Part shown: positions 55,562-63,279 of the stretch, one piece after another
Layout of the letters: the number at the start of each line of letters is the position of its first letter
Numbering within the stretch: position 1 is the first letter of the stretch
From: DT-110 sp964342305
Lineage (GTDB): Bacteria > Bacteroidota > Bacteroidia > Chitinophagales > Saprospiraceae
Reading direction: 5' to 3'
Assembly (NCBI GenBank): GCA_964342305.1
Contig: CAYFGK010000015.1
Span: forward strand, 1 to 64,000
DNA length: 64,000 nucleotides
Notes under the pieces: model-generated
Told to the model about the DNA's origin: nothing
Seen by the model: only the letters and a program-made list of their open reading frames with translations
The model's database searches: none
Translations under genes and position numbers: made by a program

Positions 55562-56437
55562 ATGAAAAAGATGGCCACCCAACCTCACCTCGCACAACTC
55601 TACGTTTACCCCATCAAATCCCTGGGGGGCATAGCGCTCGATTCCGCTACCCCACTGGGCCGCGGCCTGCAATACGATCGGCGCTGGATGCTGACCGATC
55701 CCGAAGGGACTTTTCTTTCCCAGCGCTCCGACCCACGGATGGCCCTGCTGAAACCGAAGATCCGCGACGGAATGATCATCATACCGGCACTACTCGCAAG
55801 TGAGGAGGCGCTTAGCATTTCCCTGTCCGGCCCCGAGGCCCAACCCTTCCTAAGAGTGCAAGTATGGGATGATATGGTGCAAGCCCTGCCCTACCCCACT
55901 GAGGTAAACGAATGGTTCAGCCGCCAATTAGACCGACCGTGTCAATTGGTATATATCCCCGATGCTGCCGACCGCCAGGTTGATCTGGAGTATGCCCGGC
56001 CGGGCGACCAGGTGGGTTTTGCCGATGGATTTCCGTATCTGATCACGACCATGGCTTCTTTACGCGACCTCAACCAGCGCCTGGATCATTCGGTGACAAT
56101 GGAGCGCTTTCGCCCCAACCTCGTTATCGGAGGCGATCTGAAACCCTGGGTCGAAGACCAATGGCAACAGTTTAGCATTGGTCATTTCACCTTTCGTTCC
56201 ACCAAGCCCTGTGGCCGCTGTCAGGTGGTTACCATCGATCCGGCTACGGCGGAACGCGGTGCTGAACCACTCAAGACCCTGGCCGGCTTTCGCCAAAAAG
56301 GCCACAAGATCCTGTTCGGCCTGAATGCTTGTCTGGACCTGAATTCGGCCCCGGAGAATGGCGTGTTGCGTGTGGGAGATGATTTGGAAATCGGAAGTAT
56401 AGGAAGTGTGAGATCAGAGGTCAGAAATCAGAAGTAG
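55562..56437 (+). CDS. MOSC domain protein (YcbX-like)
   Basis: 291 aa from the ATG at 55562, preceded by an in-frame TTG; another ATG lies at codon 4. An N-terminal MOSC beta-barrel domain (LYVYPIKSLGGIALDSA, GLQYDRRWMLTDPEG) is followed by the MOSC domain with MERFRPNLVIGGDLKPWVEDQW and the cysteine motif KPCGRCQVVTID. Such proteins bind or transfer sulfur or molybdenum cofactor, for example in reduction of N-hydroxylated compounds. No ferredoxin domain is attached, unlike E. coli YcbX. The last residues (RSEVRNQK) are encoded by phased 7-base words (AGATCAG, AGGTCAG, AAATCAG at 56411-56431), so a repeat array has entered the 3' end. Confidence 0.88.
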   Translation: MKKMATQPHLAQLYVYPIKSLGGIALDSATPLGRGLQYDRRWMLTDPEGTFLSQRSDPRMALLKPKIRDGMIIIPALLASEEALSISLSGPEAQPFLRVQVWDDMVQALPYPTEVNEWFSRQLDRPCQLVYIPDAADRQVDLEYARPGDQVGFADGFPYLITTMASLRDLNQRLDHSVTMERFRPNLVIGGDLKPWVEDQWQQFSIGHFTFRSTKPCGRCQVVTIDPATAERGAEPLKTLAGFRQKGHKILFGLNACLDLNSAPENGVLRVGDDLEIGSIGSVRSEVRNQK

Positions 56438-56472
56438 TTAAATCATGCTGAAGATGAATTAAGAAAGGTTTA

Positions 56473-56616
56473 AATTCTCCCTCTCCCCAATTCCCCCTTT
56501 CTCCAAATCTCCAATTCCCCTAATCCCCTGATCCCCTGATCCCCTCATCGGGTATTGGGTAGTAGGTACATGGTATTAAGAAATTCGACCCCAACTCTCC
56601 AACTCCCCAACTCCCC
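56473..56616. repeat. octamer arrays in the gap upstream of the aminotransferase gene
   Basis: Nine phased octamers run from 56473 to 56544: AATTCTCC, CTCTCCCC, AATTCCCC, CTTTCTCC, AAATCTCC, AATTCCCC, TAATCCCC, TGATCCCC, TGATCCCC. Three more lie at 56593-56616 (AACTCTCC, AACTCCCC twice). The vocabulary matches that at 44108-44147. Between them is the word GGTACATGGTATT (56565-56577). From 56617 to 56836 I see no gene. Confidence 0.85.
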
Positions 56617-56836
56617 AACATGGCTGCCACTAAACCACATCATGTAACGCTCACAATTACAATTGGTTAACCAAATATCCATCCGGATAGCGACCACATT
56701 TTATCAAAAAAACCACTTCCTCAGGCGGCCATTCTGCGGCTATTTTACGCAAGCTATCAATCTACAGGATATACGGTCCGGTTAGTCCGGTGGGGCTGAC
56801 CGGGTTTTTCCTATTTGCTTCGAAAACAATTGACCG

Positions 56837-58018
56837 ATGAACAAAACGACCAATCGCCGGCAATGGCTGCAACGCGCCGGCCTATCGTCTGCCGGATTTT
56901 TACTGGCCCCGGCTATCACCAGCCAGGCTCGCCCGCAAGCTACCGCTAAAACCTGGAGCAGCAAATCCCGGGTTTGGGAACGCAACCTGACCTACACACC
57001 CGAAATGAACGGCCTCAGGGCACGCCTGCTGGCCAATGAAAACCCCTACGGACCTTCCGATAAGGCCAAGGTGGCTATGATGGAAGCCATCTCCGACGGA
57101 AACCGTTATCAGCACGCCGATGCCGCCAGGCTGAAAACTATGCTCGCCGAGCGCGAAGGGGTAACCACCGATCATATTATCCTGGGCCCCGGCTCTACTG
57201 ATTTGCTGGAAAAAGTCGCCATTACTCAGTTCTTGGATGGCGGCAATGTCGTTTCAGCGGATCCTGCTTATATGGCCCTGATCAAGACCGCGCTGGCCTT
57301 CCGCGCCGAATGGCGTAACGTACCCCTCACCAAGGATTGGGCACACGATCTGGATGCCATGTATAAAGCCATTGATTCCGATACGAAGCTCGTATACATC
57401 TGCAACCCGAACAACCCCACCGGCAGCCTCACCGATAGCGATGCACTCCGCACTTTTTGCCGGAAGGCAGCCAAAAAGGCCATGGTTTTTGTGGATGAAG
57501 CCTATCTGGAATTCCTGGCGCCATCAGAGCAGGATTCAATGGTCGACCTGGTGGAAGAAGGGCATAATATCATTGTGACCCGCACCTTCTCCAAGATTCA
57601 CGCCATGGCAGGCCTCCGTGTAGGCTACTCCGTCGGGCTACCCGATACCCTGGAAGCGATCACCGACAAAGTGCGTGATAATATGGGCCTCAACGTATCA
57701 GCCATTCGCGGGGCTATGGCCAGCCTGGAAGACGAAACCTTCCTGACCAACTCCCGGAACTGGACCAGGGAAACCCGGGAATATACCTTCGACTCCCTGA
57801 AGGCTTTGGGCTACGATCCCATACCATCCTATACCAGCTTCATGCTTTTTCCGTTACTGCCCGAGACCGATGGCAAAGCCTACCTTGAACAAATGTACGG
57901 AGAAGGGGTGGGTGTCCGCGTATTTGAAGTAGACGACAAACCCTGGTGTCGCGTCAGTATGGGTACCATGCCCGAAATGCAATTGTTTGTCGAATCCTTT
58001 AAGCGCGTAGTCGGCTAG
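56837..58018 (+). CDS. Tat-exported histidinol-phosphate-aminotransferase-like PLP enzyme
   Basis: 393 aa. The N-terminus MNKTTNRRQWLQRAGLSSAG with a following hydrophobic stretch (FLLAPAITSQA) resembles a twin-arginine signal, with Trp where Phe is usual. The rest is a fold-type I aminotransferase of the HisC branch: RLLANENPYGPS, LGPGSTDLLEKVA, CNPNNPTGS, VDEAYLEFL, the PLP lysine in TRTFSKIHAMAGLRVGY, and the C-terminal Arg region WCRVSMGTMPEMQ. Folding in the cytosol with PLP before export would fit a Tat route. An exported enzyme is unlikely to serve histidine synthesis; the substrate is unknown. The AEC permease gene starts 25 bases downstream. Confidence 0.88.
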   Translation: MNKTTNRRQWLQRAGLSSAGFLLAPAITSQARPQATAKTWSSKSRVWERNLTYTPEMNGLRARLLANENPYGPSDKAKVAMMEAISDGNRYQHADAARLKTMLAEREGVTTDHIILGPGSTDLLEKVAITQFLDGGNVVSADPAYMALIKTALAFRAEWRNVPLTKDWAHDLDAMYKAIDSDTKLVYICNPNNPTGSLTDSDALRTFCRKAAKKAMVFVDEAYLEFLAPSEQDSMVDLVEEGHNIIVTRTFSKIHAMAGLRVGYSVGLPDTLEAITDKVRDNMGLNVSAIRGAMASLEDETFLTNSRNWTRETREYTFDSLKALGYDPIPSYTSFMLFPLLPETDGKAYLEQMYGEGVGVRVFEVDDKPWCRVSMGTMPEMQLFVESFKRVVG

Positions 58019-58043
58019 GCATTACCGCTCAGAAAAACTGTGT

Positions 58044-59216
58044 ATGAACCCCGCGATCACGAAGACTTTAAGTTTGTTCGCTCTTATTCTTATTGGCTGG
58101 TTTTTGCAGCGAAAGCTGCGCAGCCGGGAAGAATTGGGGGGCATTAAAATGTTGATCCTCAGTGTTGCGTTGCCCGCCACCATTTTCCTGGCCCTGCTCA
58201 AAGTGGACATCGACCGGCAGTTGTTGATCCTGCCGGTCCTGGCCCTTGCATTCAATGGGGTCATGCTGGGGCTGACCTGGTTCTTTTTTCCGGTACTGAC
58301 CGGACAGGACCGGAAAAGCCCCACCATGCGTACCCTGCTGATGCTCATTCCATCTCTGGCTCCGGGTTTATCCTGCTTCCCCTTCGTTGCCGAATACCTG
58401 GGTGAGGCCCCGCTGGCCAGGGCAGCATTAGCGGATGTAGGGAACAAAGTCTTTGTGCTCATCCTACTGTACATCCTGGCCATGCGTTGGTATTACGCCA
58501 ACCAAAATCAGGACCGTCAGCCTTCCGGTAAACGACTCCGCGCACTGCTGCGATCCCTGGCCAGTGAACCCGTAAACCTGGTCATTTTGACTGCCCTGGG
58601 TATGCTGGCCCTAGGTTGGCGGCTGGATGCCCTGCCCCTGTTCGCACAGGATGTAGTGAGTCGTTTGGGCTTGCTGATGACGCCACTGGTACTCTTGTTT
58701 ATTGGTATGGCGGTACGTATCAAAGCCCAGCAATTTGTGGATGTTTTCAGTTGGTTGTTGGTGCGGGCTGGTCTGGGATTTCTGCTGAGTGCCACTCTGA
58801 TCTGGGCAGCTCACCTGGAAGGGTCAATGGCTATCCTTGCCCTGCTGTTTCCACAAAGTGCAGCCAGCTTTTGGCCCTTCGCTCACATGTCAGCGGTGCA
58901 GGGTCTGGAAAGCAAATCACGTGAAGCTGCCTCCTTTACGTTCGATACCCACCTCGCTCTTAATATCCTGGCCTTATCCCTGCCCTTCTCCACCCTCATC
59001 ATGTTGGGACTGTGCACCGTTGCACTGCCGGCGACCCCGATACAACCGGCCCTCTTTTTGGGAATCGGAGCATTAGTGGTCGGTATCAGCATACAAGGTA
59101 TGCGACGGAAAAGCAAGTCAAAAGCGGAAGTCGGAAAGCGGACACGAGCGATAGCAACTGATGGTAATAAGTCGGATGTACAACCCGCCCGAGAACTCCA
59201 TTTAGCAGAATCCTGA
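58044..59216 (+). CDS. AEC-family (auxin efflux carrier-like) permease
   Basis: 390 aa with about ten hydrophobic segments in two halves: ITKTLSLFALILIGWFLQ, IKMLILSVALPATIFLALL, LLILPVLALAFNGVMLGL, then after a basic loop (NQNQDRQPSGKRLRALL) LVILTALGMLALGW, RLGLLMTPLVLLFIGMAV, and so on. This layout, with Pro/Ala-rich broken helices near segments 4 and 9, is that of AEC transporters. A hydrophilic tail of about 45 residues ends it. It probably shares an operon with the aminotransferase gene, 25 bases upstream. An organic or amino acid substrate is plausible but not determined. Confidence 0.82.
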   Translation: MNPAITKTLSLFALILIGWFLQRKLRSREELGGIKMLILSVALPATIFLALLKVDIDRQLLILPVLALAFNGVMLGLTWFFFPVLTGQDRKSPTMRTLLMLIPSLAPGLSCFPFVAEYLGEAPLARAALADVGNKVFVLILLYILAMRWYYANQNQDRQPSGKRLRALLRSLASEPVNLVILTALGMLALGWRLDALPLFAQDVVSRLGLLMTPLVLLFIGMAVRIKAQQFVDVFSWLLVRAGLGFLLSATLIWAAHLEGSMAILALLFPQSAASFWPFAHMSAVQGLESKSREAASFTFDTHLALNILALSLPFSTLIMLGLCTVALPATPIQPALFLGIGALVVGISIQGMRRKSKSKAEVGKRTRAIATDGNKSDVQPARELHLAES

Positions 59217-59320
59217 GGAGACGAGGGGCGACTTTAGTGACTGAAGAGACCGGAGAGACTTGCCTGAGCCGGGCTACTACGGTAATACTGGTCTTTTTTC
59301 ATCCTGCCCTTCTTTGCATA

Positions 59321-59719
59321 GTGCATGGTGCGTCGAGCATTGCCAACTGAGAATTGGAGACTGAAGACTGATTTTTGAAATCGGAAATCGAAAATAAACT
59401 ACCCCTAGCACACTGAAGGCTGGAGACTGGAGACTGAAGACTGAAGACTGGAGACTGGAGACTGGAGACTGGAGACTGAAGACTGGAGACTGCCCACTGA
59501 AGACTGCCTACTGAGAACTGCCAAATACCGACTCTCCGAAATAGGCCAACGAACCACAGGAAAGGTGGGACGGTTACTGACTTCACTCCTACCGCTGAAG
59601 CGGATGGGCTTATACTGCCAACTGCCGACCATTTGGCGAAAGCCAATACCCTCCAACCCCATTGAGCACTGAGCATTCAGCACTGAGCATTCAGCATTGT
59701 GCATTGCCAACTGAGAACT
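59321..59719. repeat. large intergenic heptamer-word region
   Basis: Three phased 7-base arrays: 59321-59369 (seven words, GTGCATG to GAAGACT), 59415-59519 (fifteen words, mostly GGAGACT/GAAGACT) and 59664-59719 (eight words, GAGCACT, GAGCATT, CAGCACT, GAGCATT, CAGCATT, GTGCATT, GCCAACT, GAGAACT). The first and third share GAGCATT/GCCAACT/GAGAAYT in the same kind of order. The whole 512-base gap between the AEC gene and the convergent mqnP-like gene holds no coding sequence that I recognise. Confidence 0.9.
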
Positions 59720-59728
59720 GGAAGCCGT

Positions 59729-60592
59729 TCAAAAATACATATCCAGGATTACCAGAAAGCTGAACACTACACTCGCCACTCCATTTGTCGTGAAGAACGC
59801 CAGGTTTATCTTACTCAGGTCGGTCGGACTGACCAGGGTGTGCTGGTAGATCAACAAGCCGATGAAGGCACCAGCTCCCAACCAGTGCAACCATTGAAAT
59901 ACCGGATCGGACTGTGCCAGCCAGTAGCCCGCCAGTAATACCAATATACCGCAGATGGTGTGCAGCACATTGGAGAGTTGCAGTGCACGGGGTCGTCCCA
60001 ACCAGGTGGGAACCGAATACAACTGTTGGTCCTGATCGAATTCCACATCCTGCAGCGCGTAGATAATATCGAACCCGCTTACCCACAACAGAACAATAGC
60101 TGAATACAGGATCGGCAGCGGTTCAAAGCTGCCTCCGGCTGCCAGGTAGGCTCCGATGGGAGCCAGTGCCAACCCGAGGCCCAGAACAAAGTGACAGAGA
60201 AACGTAAACCGCTTGGTGTAGCTATAGCCCAACACGATCAGCAATGCCACCGGGGACAGAGCAAAGCACAACGGATTGATGAGCCAGGTGGTAGCGATAA
60301 ATAGCAAAGAATTAGCGACAACAAAAAGCAAGGCCGAACGCGGTGAAATAACCCCAGCCGGGATCTCCCGCTGGGCGGTGCGCGGATTTTGCGCATCGAT
60401 GTCGCGATCCAGAAAACGGTTAAAGGCCATGGCCGCCGAGCGGGCAAAGACCATACACAGCAACACCAGGGCAAATAAGCGCCAGCTAAACTGAATATCC
60501 GACTGGCGACTGGCCAGAAAAAAGCCCAGCAGGGCAAAGGGTAAAGCAAAAATGGTGTGGCTGAATTTGATCAGCGACAGGTAGTTCTTCAT
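59729..60592 (-). CDS. mqnP: UbiA-family polyprenyltransferase, probable MqnP of the futalosine pathway
   Basis: 287 aa with about nine hydrophobic segments. Both Asp-rich prenyl-diphosphate/Mg motifs are present: NRFLDRDID (about 58-66) and YALQDVEFDQDQQ (about 184-196). The text SAAMAFNRFLDRDIDAQNPR (trimmed) and AQREIPAG fits the UbiA-like branch often annotated as 4-hydroxybenzoate prenyltransferase but used for menaquinone in futalosine-pathway organisms. With mqnD in the window and no ubiquinone genes, prenylation of 1,4-dihydroxy-6-naphthoate is the likelier reaction. Inner-membrane protein. The assignment MqnP rather than UbiA rests on this context. Confidence 0.8.
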   Translation of the reverse strand: MKNYLSLIKFSHTIFALPFALLGFFLASRQSDIQFSWRLFALVLLCMVFARSAAMAFNRFLDRDIDAQNPRTAQREIPAGVISPRSALLFVVANSLLFIATTWLINPLCFALSPVALLIVLGYSYTKRFTFLCHFVLGLGLALAPIGAYLAAGGSFEPLPILYSAIVLLWVSGFDIIYALQDVEFDQDQQLYSVPTWLGRPRALQLSNVLHTICGILVLLAGYWLAQSDPVFQWLHWLGAGAFIGLLIYQHTLVSPTDLSKINLAFFTTNGVASVVFSFLVILDMYF

Positions 60593-60711
60593 GGAGCATT
60601 TCTTGAACGTATCGATTACCTTGCCTCGAAGTTAATCTTTATAAAGAGACCCCGGGCTTTTCAGGTTCAGGTTCTCGCCTTTACTGCATGTCGGCGGGAA
60701 GGGAAGGTTTG

Positions 60712-60928
60712 GGCTGAGGTTGAGGTTCAGCACCGTGAACCGTGCCTGCCTGCCGAAGCTTTGCTTAGGCAGGGACCCTGGACCGTTCCCAAAGGCAATA
60801 AATGGTCAACCACCAAAGTGGTAATGACCAATACAATGGTCCGTTCCGAACCACAGCTAAAGCTGTGGCCTAATCAATCGTGTTCACCACATTCCGGACC
60901 GTGGACCGTGAACCGTGAGCCGTGAACC
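60712..60928. repeat. REP-like palindrome and heptamer array, paralogous to 3046-3160
   Basis: GGCTGAGGTTGAGGTTCAGC followed by GCACCGT, GAACCGT and GCCTGCC matches 3046-3091 but lacks one heptamer. The palindrome CCTGCC-TGCCG-AAGC-TTT-GCTT-A-GGCAGG is at 60745-60773. CCACAGCT-AA-AGCTGTGG at 60851-60868 is a perfect 8-bp hairpin. Heptamers GTGGACC, GTGAACC, GTGAGCC and GTGAACC fill 60901-60928. There is no gene between 60593 and 61002. Confidence 0.85.
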
Positions 60929-60944
60929 TTCTCACGCTAAACAT

Positions 60945-60979
60945 AAAAAAGCCTGCACAGTTTCACACACTGTGCAGGC
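60945..60979 (-). terminator. rho-independent terminator of the DUF1573 gene
   Basis: On the minus strand GCCTGCACAG (60970-60979) and its exact complement (60951-60960) form a 10-bp stem with a 9-base loop, followed by TTTTTT (60945-60950). It sits 24 bases past the stop codon. A second small stem (ACATCG-GAA-CGATGT, 60984-60998) lies between. Confidence 0.92.
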
Positions 60980-61002
60980 CCAAACATCGGAACGATGTTT
61001 TT

Positions 61003-61527
61003 TTAGTTGTTTACGGACATGTCCGTACCGGCGTCCTTAGGCAGTACCTCACCTTCCAGGTAGATAAAGCTTTCTACCGGGTTGGTGTTAGCCGTGATGG
61101 TCACTTTCTGGCTGCGGTTACCGCGCTTATTTGCAGTGTTGAATTCCACCACTACGTCAGAAGACTCACCCGGAGCGATCGGCTCACGTGGCCACTTGGG
61201 TACGGTACATCCGCAGCTACCGCGAGCGTTACTCAGGATCAGCGGTTCGTTACCAGTGTTGGTGAATGTGAAAGTATGTGACACTTTCTCGCCTTCGGTT
61301 ACGGTACCGAAATTGAAGCGCTGCTCTTCAAAAGTCAGTGAGGTCGTAGGACCAGCCTGAGCATTTGGAGACTGTACAGCCGACTGAATATCGTTGGCTG
61401 GAGTCACGCTATTAGATTGTACATCCTGACGCGCGGCATCGCGCACATCATTGTTTCCGCTTTGGCAGCTTGCCATCAGCCCCAATACGGCTACGGCAAA
61501 AAAAGCACTTTTGAAAGACTTCAACAT
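61003..61527 (-). CDS. DUF1573 domain lipoprotein
   Basis: 174 aa. A lipoprotein signal peptide, MLKSFKSAFFAVAVLGLMASC, with Cys21 after LMAS, then a polar linker of about 40 residues and a single DUF1573 domain (about 65-165: FNFGTVTEGEKVSHTFTFTN, GSCGCTVPKWP, IAPGESSDVVVEFNT). This immunoglobulin-like domain of the HYDIN/ASPM type is common in Bacteroidota envelope proteins; its biochemical role is not known. The gene is monocistronic, with its own promoter (61572-61600) and terminator. Confidence 0.92.
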   Translation of the reverse strand: MLKSFKSAFFAVAVLGLMASCQSGNNDVRDAARQDVQSNSVTPANDIQSAVQSPNAQAGPTTSLTFEEQRFNFGTVTEGEKVSHTFTFTNTGNEPLILSNARGSCGCTVPKWPREPIAPGESSDVVVEFNTANKRGNRSQKVTITANTNPVESFIYLEGEVLPKDAGTDMSVNN

Positions 61528-61571
61528 TGTATGCTGTTTTTAGTGAATAGTTTTTGAATTACCTTGCCTTA

Positions 61572-61600
61572 CAAAGGTATTAAACCCGTTTGTATCACAA
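61572..61600 (-). promoter_or_regulatory. promoter of the DUF1573 lipoprotein gene
   Basis: On the minus strand TACCTTTG (61572-61579) matches TAnnTTTG exactly, and TTG (61598-61600) lies 18 bases upstream. This predicts a leader of roughly 40 bases before the ATG at 61527. Confidence 0.65.
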
Positions 61601-61623
61601 CAGTTCTCGTACCCGCTATTTTG

Positions 61624-63267
61624 TTAACGCCCTGTTAACCAGTCGCTAAAACCAGACAAACCCATGGCATTCAGGCAGGTATCAGCCGATAACCCTCCTT
61701 TGCGGGCGGCCAGCACTCCATAGTGAATATCGTGTATACCCGCAGTACTATGGGCATCGGGGTTGACACTGATCCATACCCCCTTTTCCAGGGCATACGG
61801 TATCCAGGTCCAATCCAGATCCAGACGGTAGGGGTTGGCATTTAATTCAATGGCCACCTTGTGATCGGCACAGGCATCAATGACCTTCTGGTGGTCGATG
61901 GGATACCCTTCGCGGGACAATAAGAGGCGGCCGGTCGGATGCCCCAGCATGGTCGTACGGGGATGAGCAATCGCTTTCAATAGTCGCTCGGTCGCTTTTT
62001 CTTTGTCCATGCGCAGGTTGCTGTGCACCGAGGCGATGATTACCTCGAACCGGGAGAGCGTATCATCCTCGTAATCCAGGGAGCCATCGCTCAGGATATC
62101 ACTTTCGATGCCCTTGAAGATCCGAAAAGGAGCCATTTCCTGATTCAGTACATCGATTTCCTCCATCTGCTGGCGCACCCGCTCGGGCTGCAGGCCGTTG
62201 GCGTAAAAGGCCGATTTGGAGTGATCGGTCATTACCAAATATTCGTAGCCATGATCGCGACTATATTCGGCCATTTCCCGCAGGGTATTGATGCCATCAC
62301 TGTAGGTACTGTGGCTGTGAACAACTCCTTTGATATCTTCCTCTGTCAGCAGAATTGGTAACGCATCCTCCCTGGCTTGCTCCACGGCCCAGGCCGATTC
62401 CCGCAAGACCGGATCTATCACCGGTAATGCCGCTTTCGCAAAAAGGTCTGCTTCACTATCAGCTTGTGGCAAATCCACACCGAAAGCTTCCAGAAAATCT
62501 TCGGTTGCGGTGGTTCGAAAGAGGGTATTCCCGAATGCATCGGGGGTACAAAGGTGGATCCGCACCGGATAGTCCCCGGCAGTTCGAGCATGGGCTACAC
62601 CATCTTTTTCCTTCTCTTTTTCCAGGCTTTCGCCAAAAACGGTATCGGGAAGTTCTGTCTTTCCAACAAGCACATCGATACCGTCCAGGGTAATGGCCTG
62701 TCGACGAATTGCTCCGGTCAGCGAAACCGGAGTATCATTGCCCAGCGTTTTCTGCAGGTGACTAACCACTTCCTCACCGGCCTGCTCCAGGCTGGCGAAG
62801 TGGAACTGATTACGTGTCCGCTGAAAATACTCCAGCTTCTGTTTGAGATCGTCCTGTGTCTTTTTACCAAAGCCTTTCAGCTCGATCAGGCGGTTTTCGT
62901 TGACCGCATACAGCAGCTCACCGACCGACTCCACCCCCAGCTCATCCCATACGGTCTTTACTTTTTTGGGACCGAAACCCGAAATAGAAAGCATCTCCAC
63001 CACTCCGTCCGGTGTTTTTTCCAGGTATTTATTCAGGGTTTGCATTTCCCCCGTGTCCACCAACTCACGGATCTTAGCGCTGATCGCTTTGCCTACCCCT
63101 TTGATCTGACTGATCTCCTCCTCGCTCATCTCGGCCAGGGGCTCCTGTAATTTACGCAGGGTCATATAGGCATTGCTGTAGGAACGGATCTTAAATTTAT
63201 TCTCCCCGTGAAGTTCCATCACCTTTCCTAATAACTGAAAGGTTTTGGCAATTTCTTTATTCGTCAT
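61624..63267 (-). CDS. polX: PolX-family protein with degenerate polymerase site and intact PHP nuclease domain
   Basis: 547 aa, slightly short for bacterial PolX (about 570). Three helix-hairpin-helix motifs (IKGVGKAISAKI, ISGFGPKKVKTV, LKGFGKKTQDDL) precede the palm. There the usual RRGxExxGDIDIL reads RRQAITLDGIDVL, so the first catalytic Asp is Gly196, and the third-Asp region (usually DLRVV) reads PVRIH. The C-terminal PHP domain keeps its metal ligands: HSHSTYSDG (317-325), MTDHSKS, GIESDIL, ASVHSN, LGHPTGR, ELNANPYRLD, NPDAHS. Likely a 3'-5' exonuclease or AP-site/phosphatase-type DNA repair enzyme that has lost nucleotide addition. It starts 12 bases after the amidase gene, probably in one operon. 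Confidence 0.9.
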   Translation of the reverse strand: MTNKEIAKTFQLLGKVMELHGENKFKIRSYSNAYMTLRKLQEPLAEMSEEEISQIKGVGKAISAKIRELVDTGEMQTLNKYLEKTPDGVVEMLSISGFGPKKVKTVWDELGVESVGELLYAVNENRLIELKGFGKKTQDDLKQKLEYFQRTRNQFHFASLEQAGEEVVSHLQKTLGNDTPVSLTGAIRRQAITLDGIDVLVGKTELPDTVFGESLEKEKEKDGVAHARTAGDYPVRIHLCTPDAFGNTLFRTTATEDFLEAFGVDLPQADSEADLFAKAALPVIDPVLRESAWAVEQAREDALPILLTEEDIKGVVHSHSTYSDGINTLREMAEYSRDHGYEYLVMTDHSKSAFYANGLQPERVRQQMEEIDVLNQEMAPFRIFKGIESDILSDGSLDYEDDTLSRFEVIIASVHSNLRMDKEKATERLLKAIAHPRTTMLGHPTGRLLLSREGYPIDHQKVIDACADHKVAIELNANPYRLDLDWTWIPYALEKGVWISVNPDAHSTAGIHDIHYGVLAARKGGLSADTCLNAMGLSGFSDWLTGR

Positions 63268-63279
63268 AATTGATTCGTA

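Noticed and set aside
59415..59519. CRISPR or VNTR in a coding gene, considered for the heptamer array
   Set aside because: Seven-base words have no spacers and all frames carry stops or lack coding character. Treated as an intergenic repeat.
60922..61281. Plus-strand 119-codon frame antisense to the DUF1573 gene
   Set aside because: The minus-strand gene has a lipoprotein signal, promoter and terminator. The plus frame starts in the repeat and terminator region.
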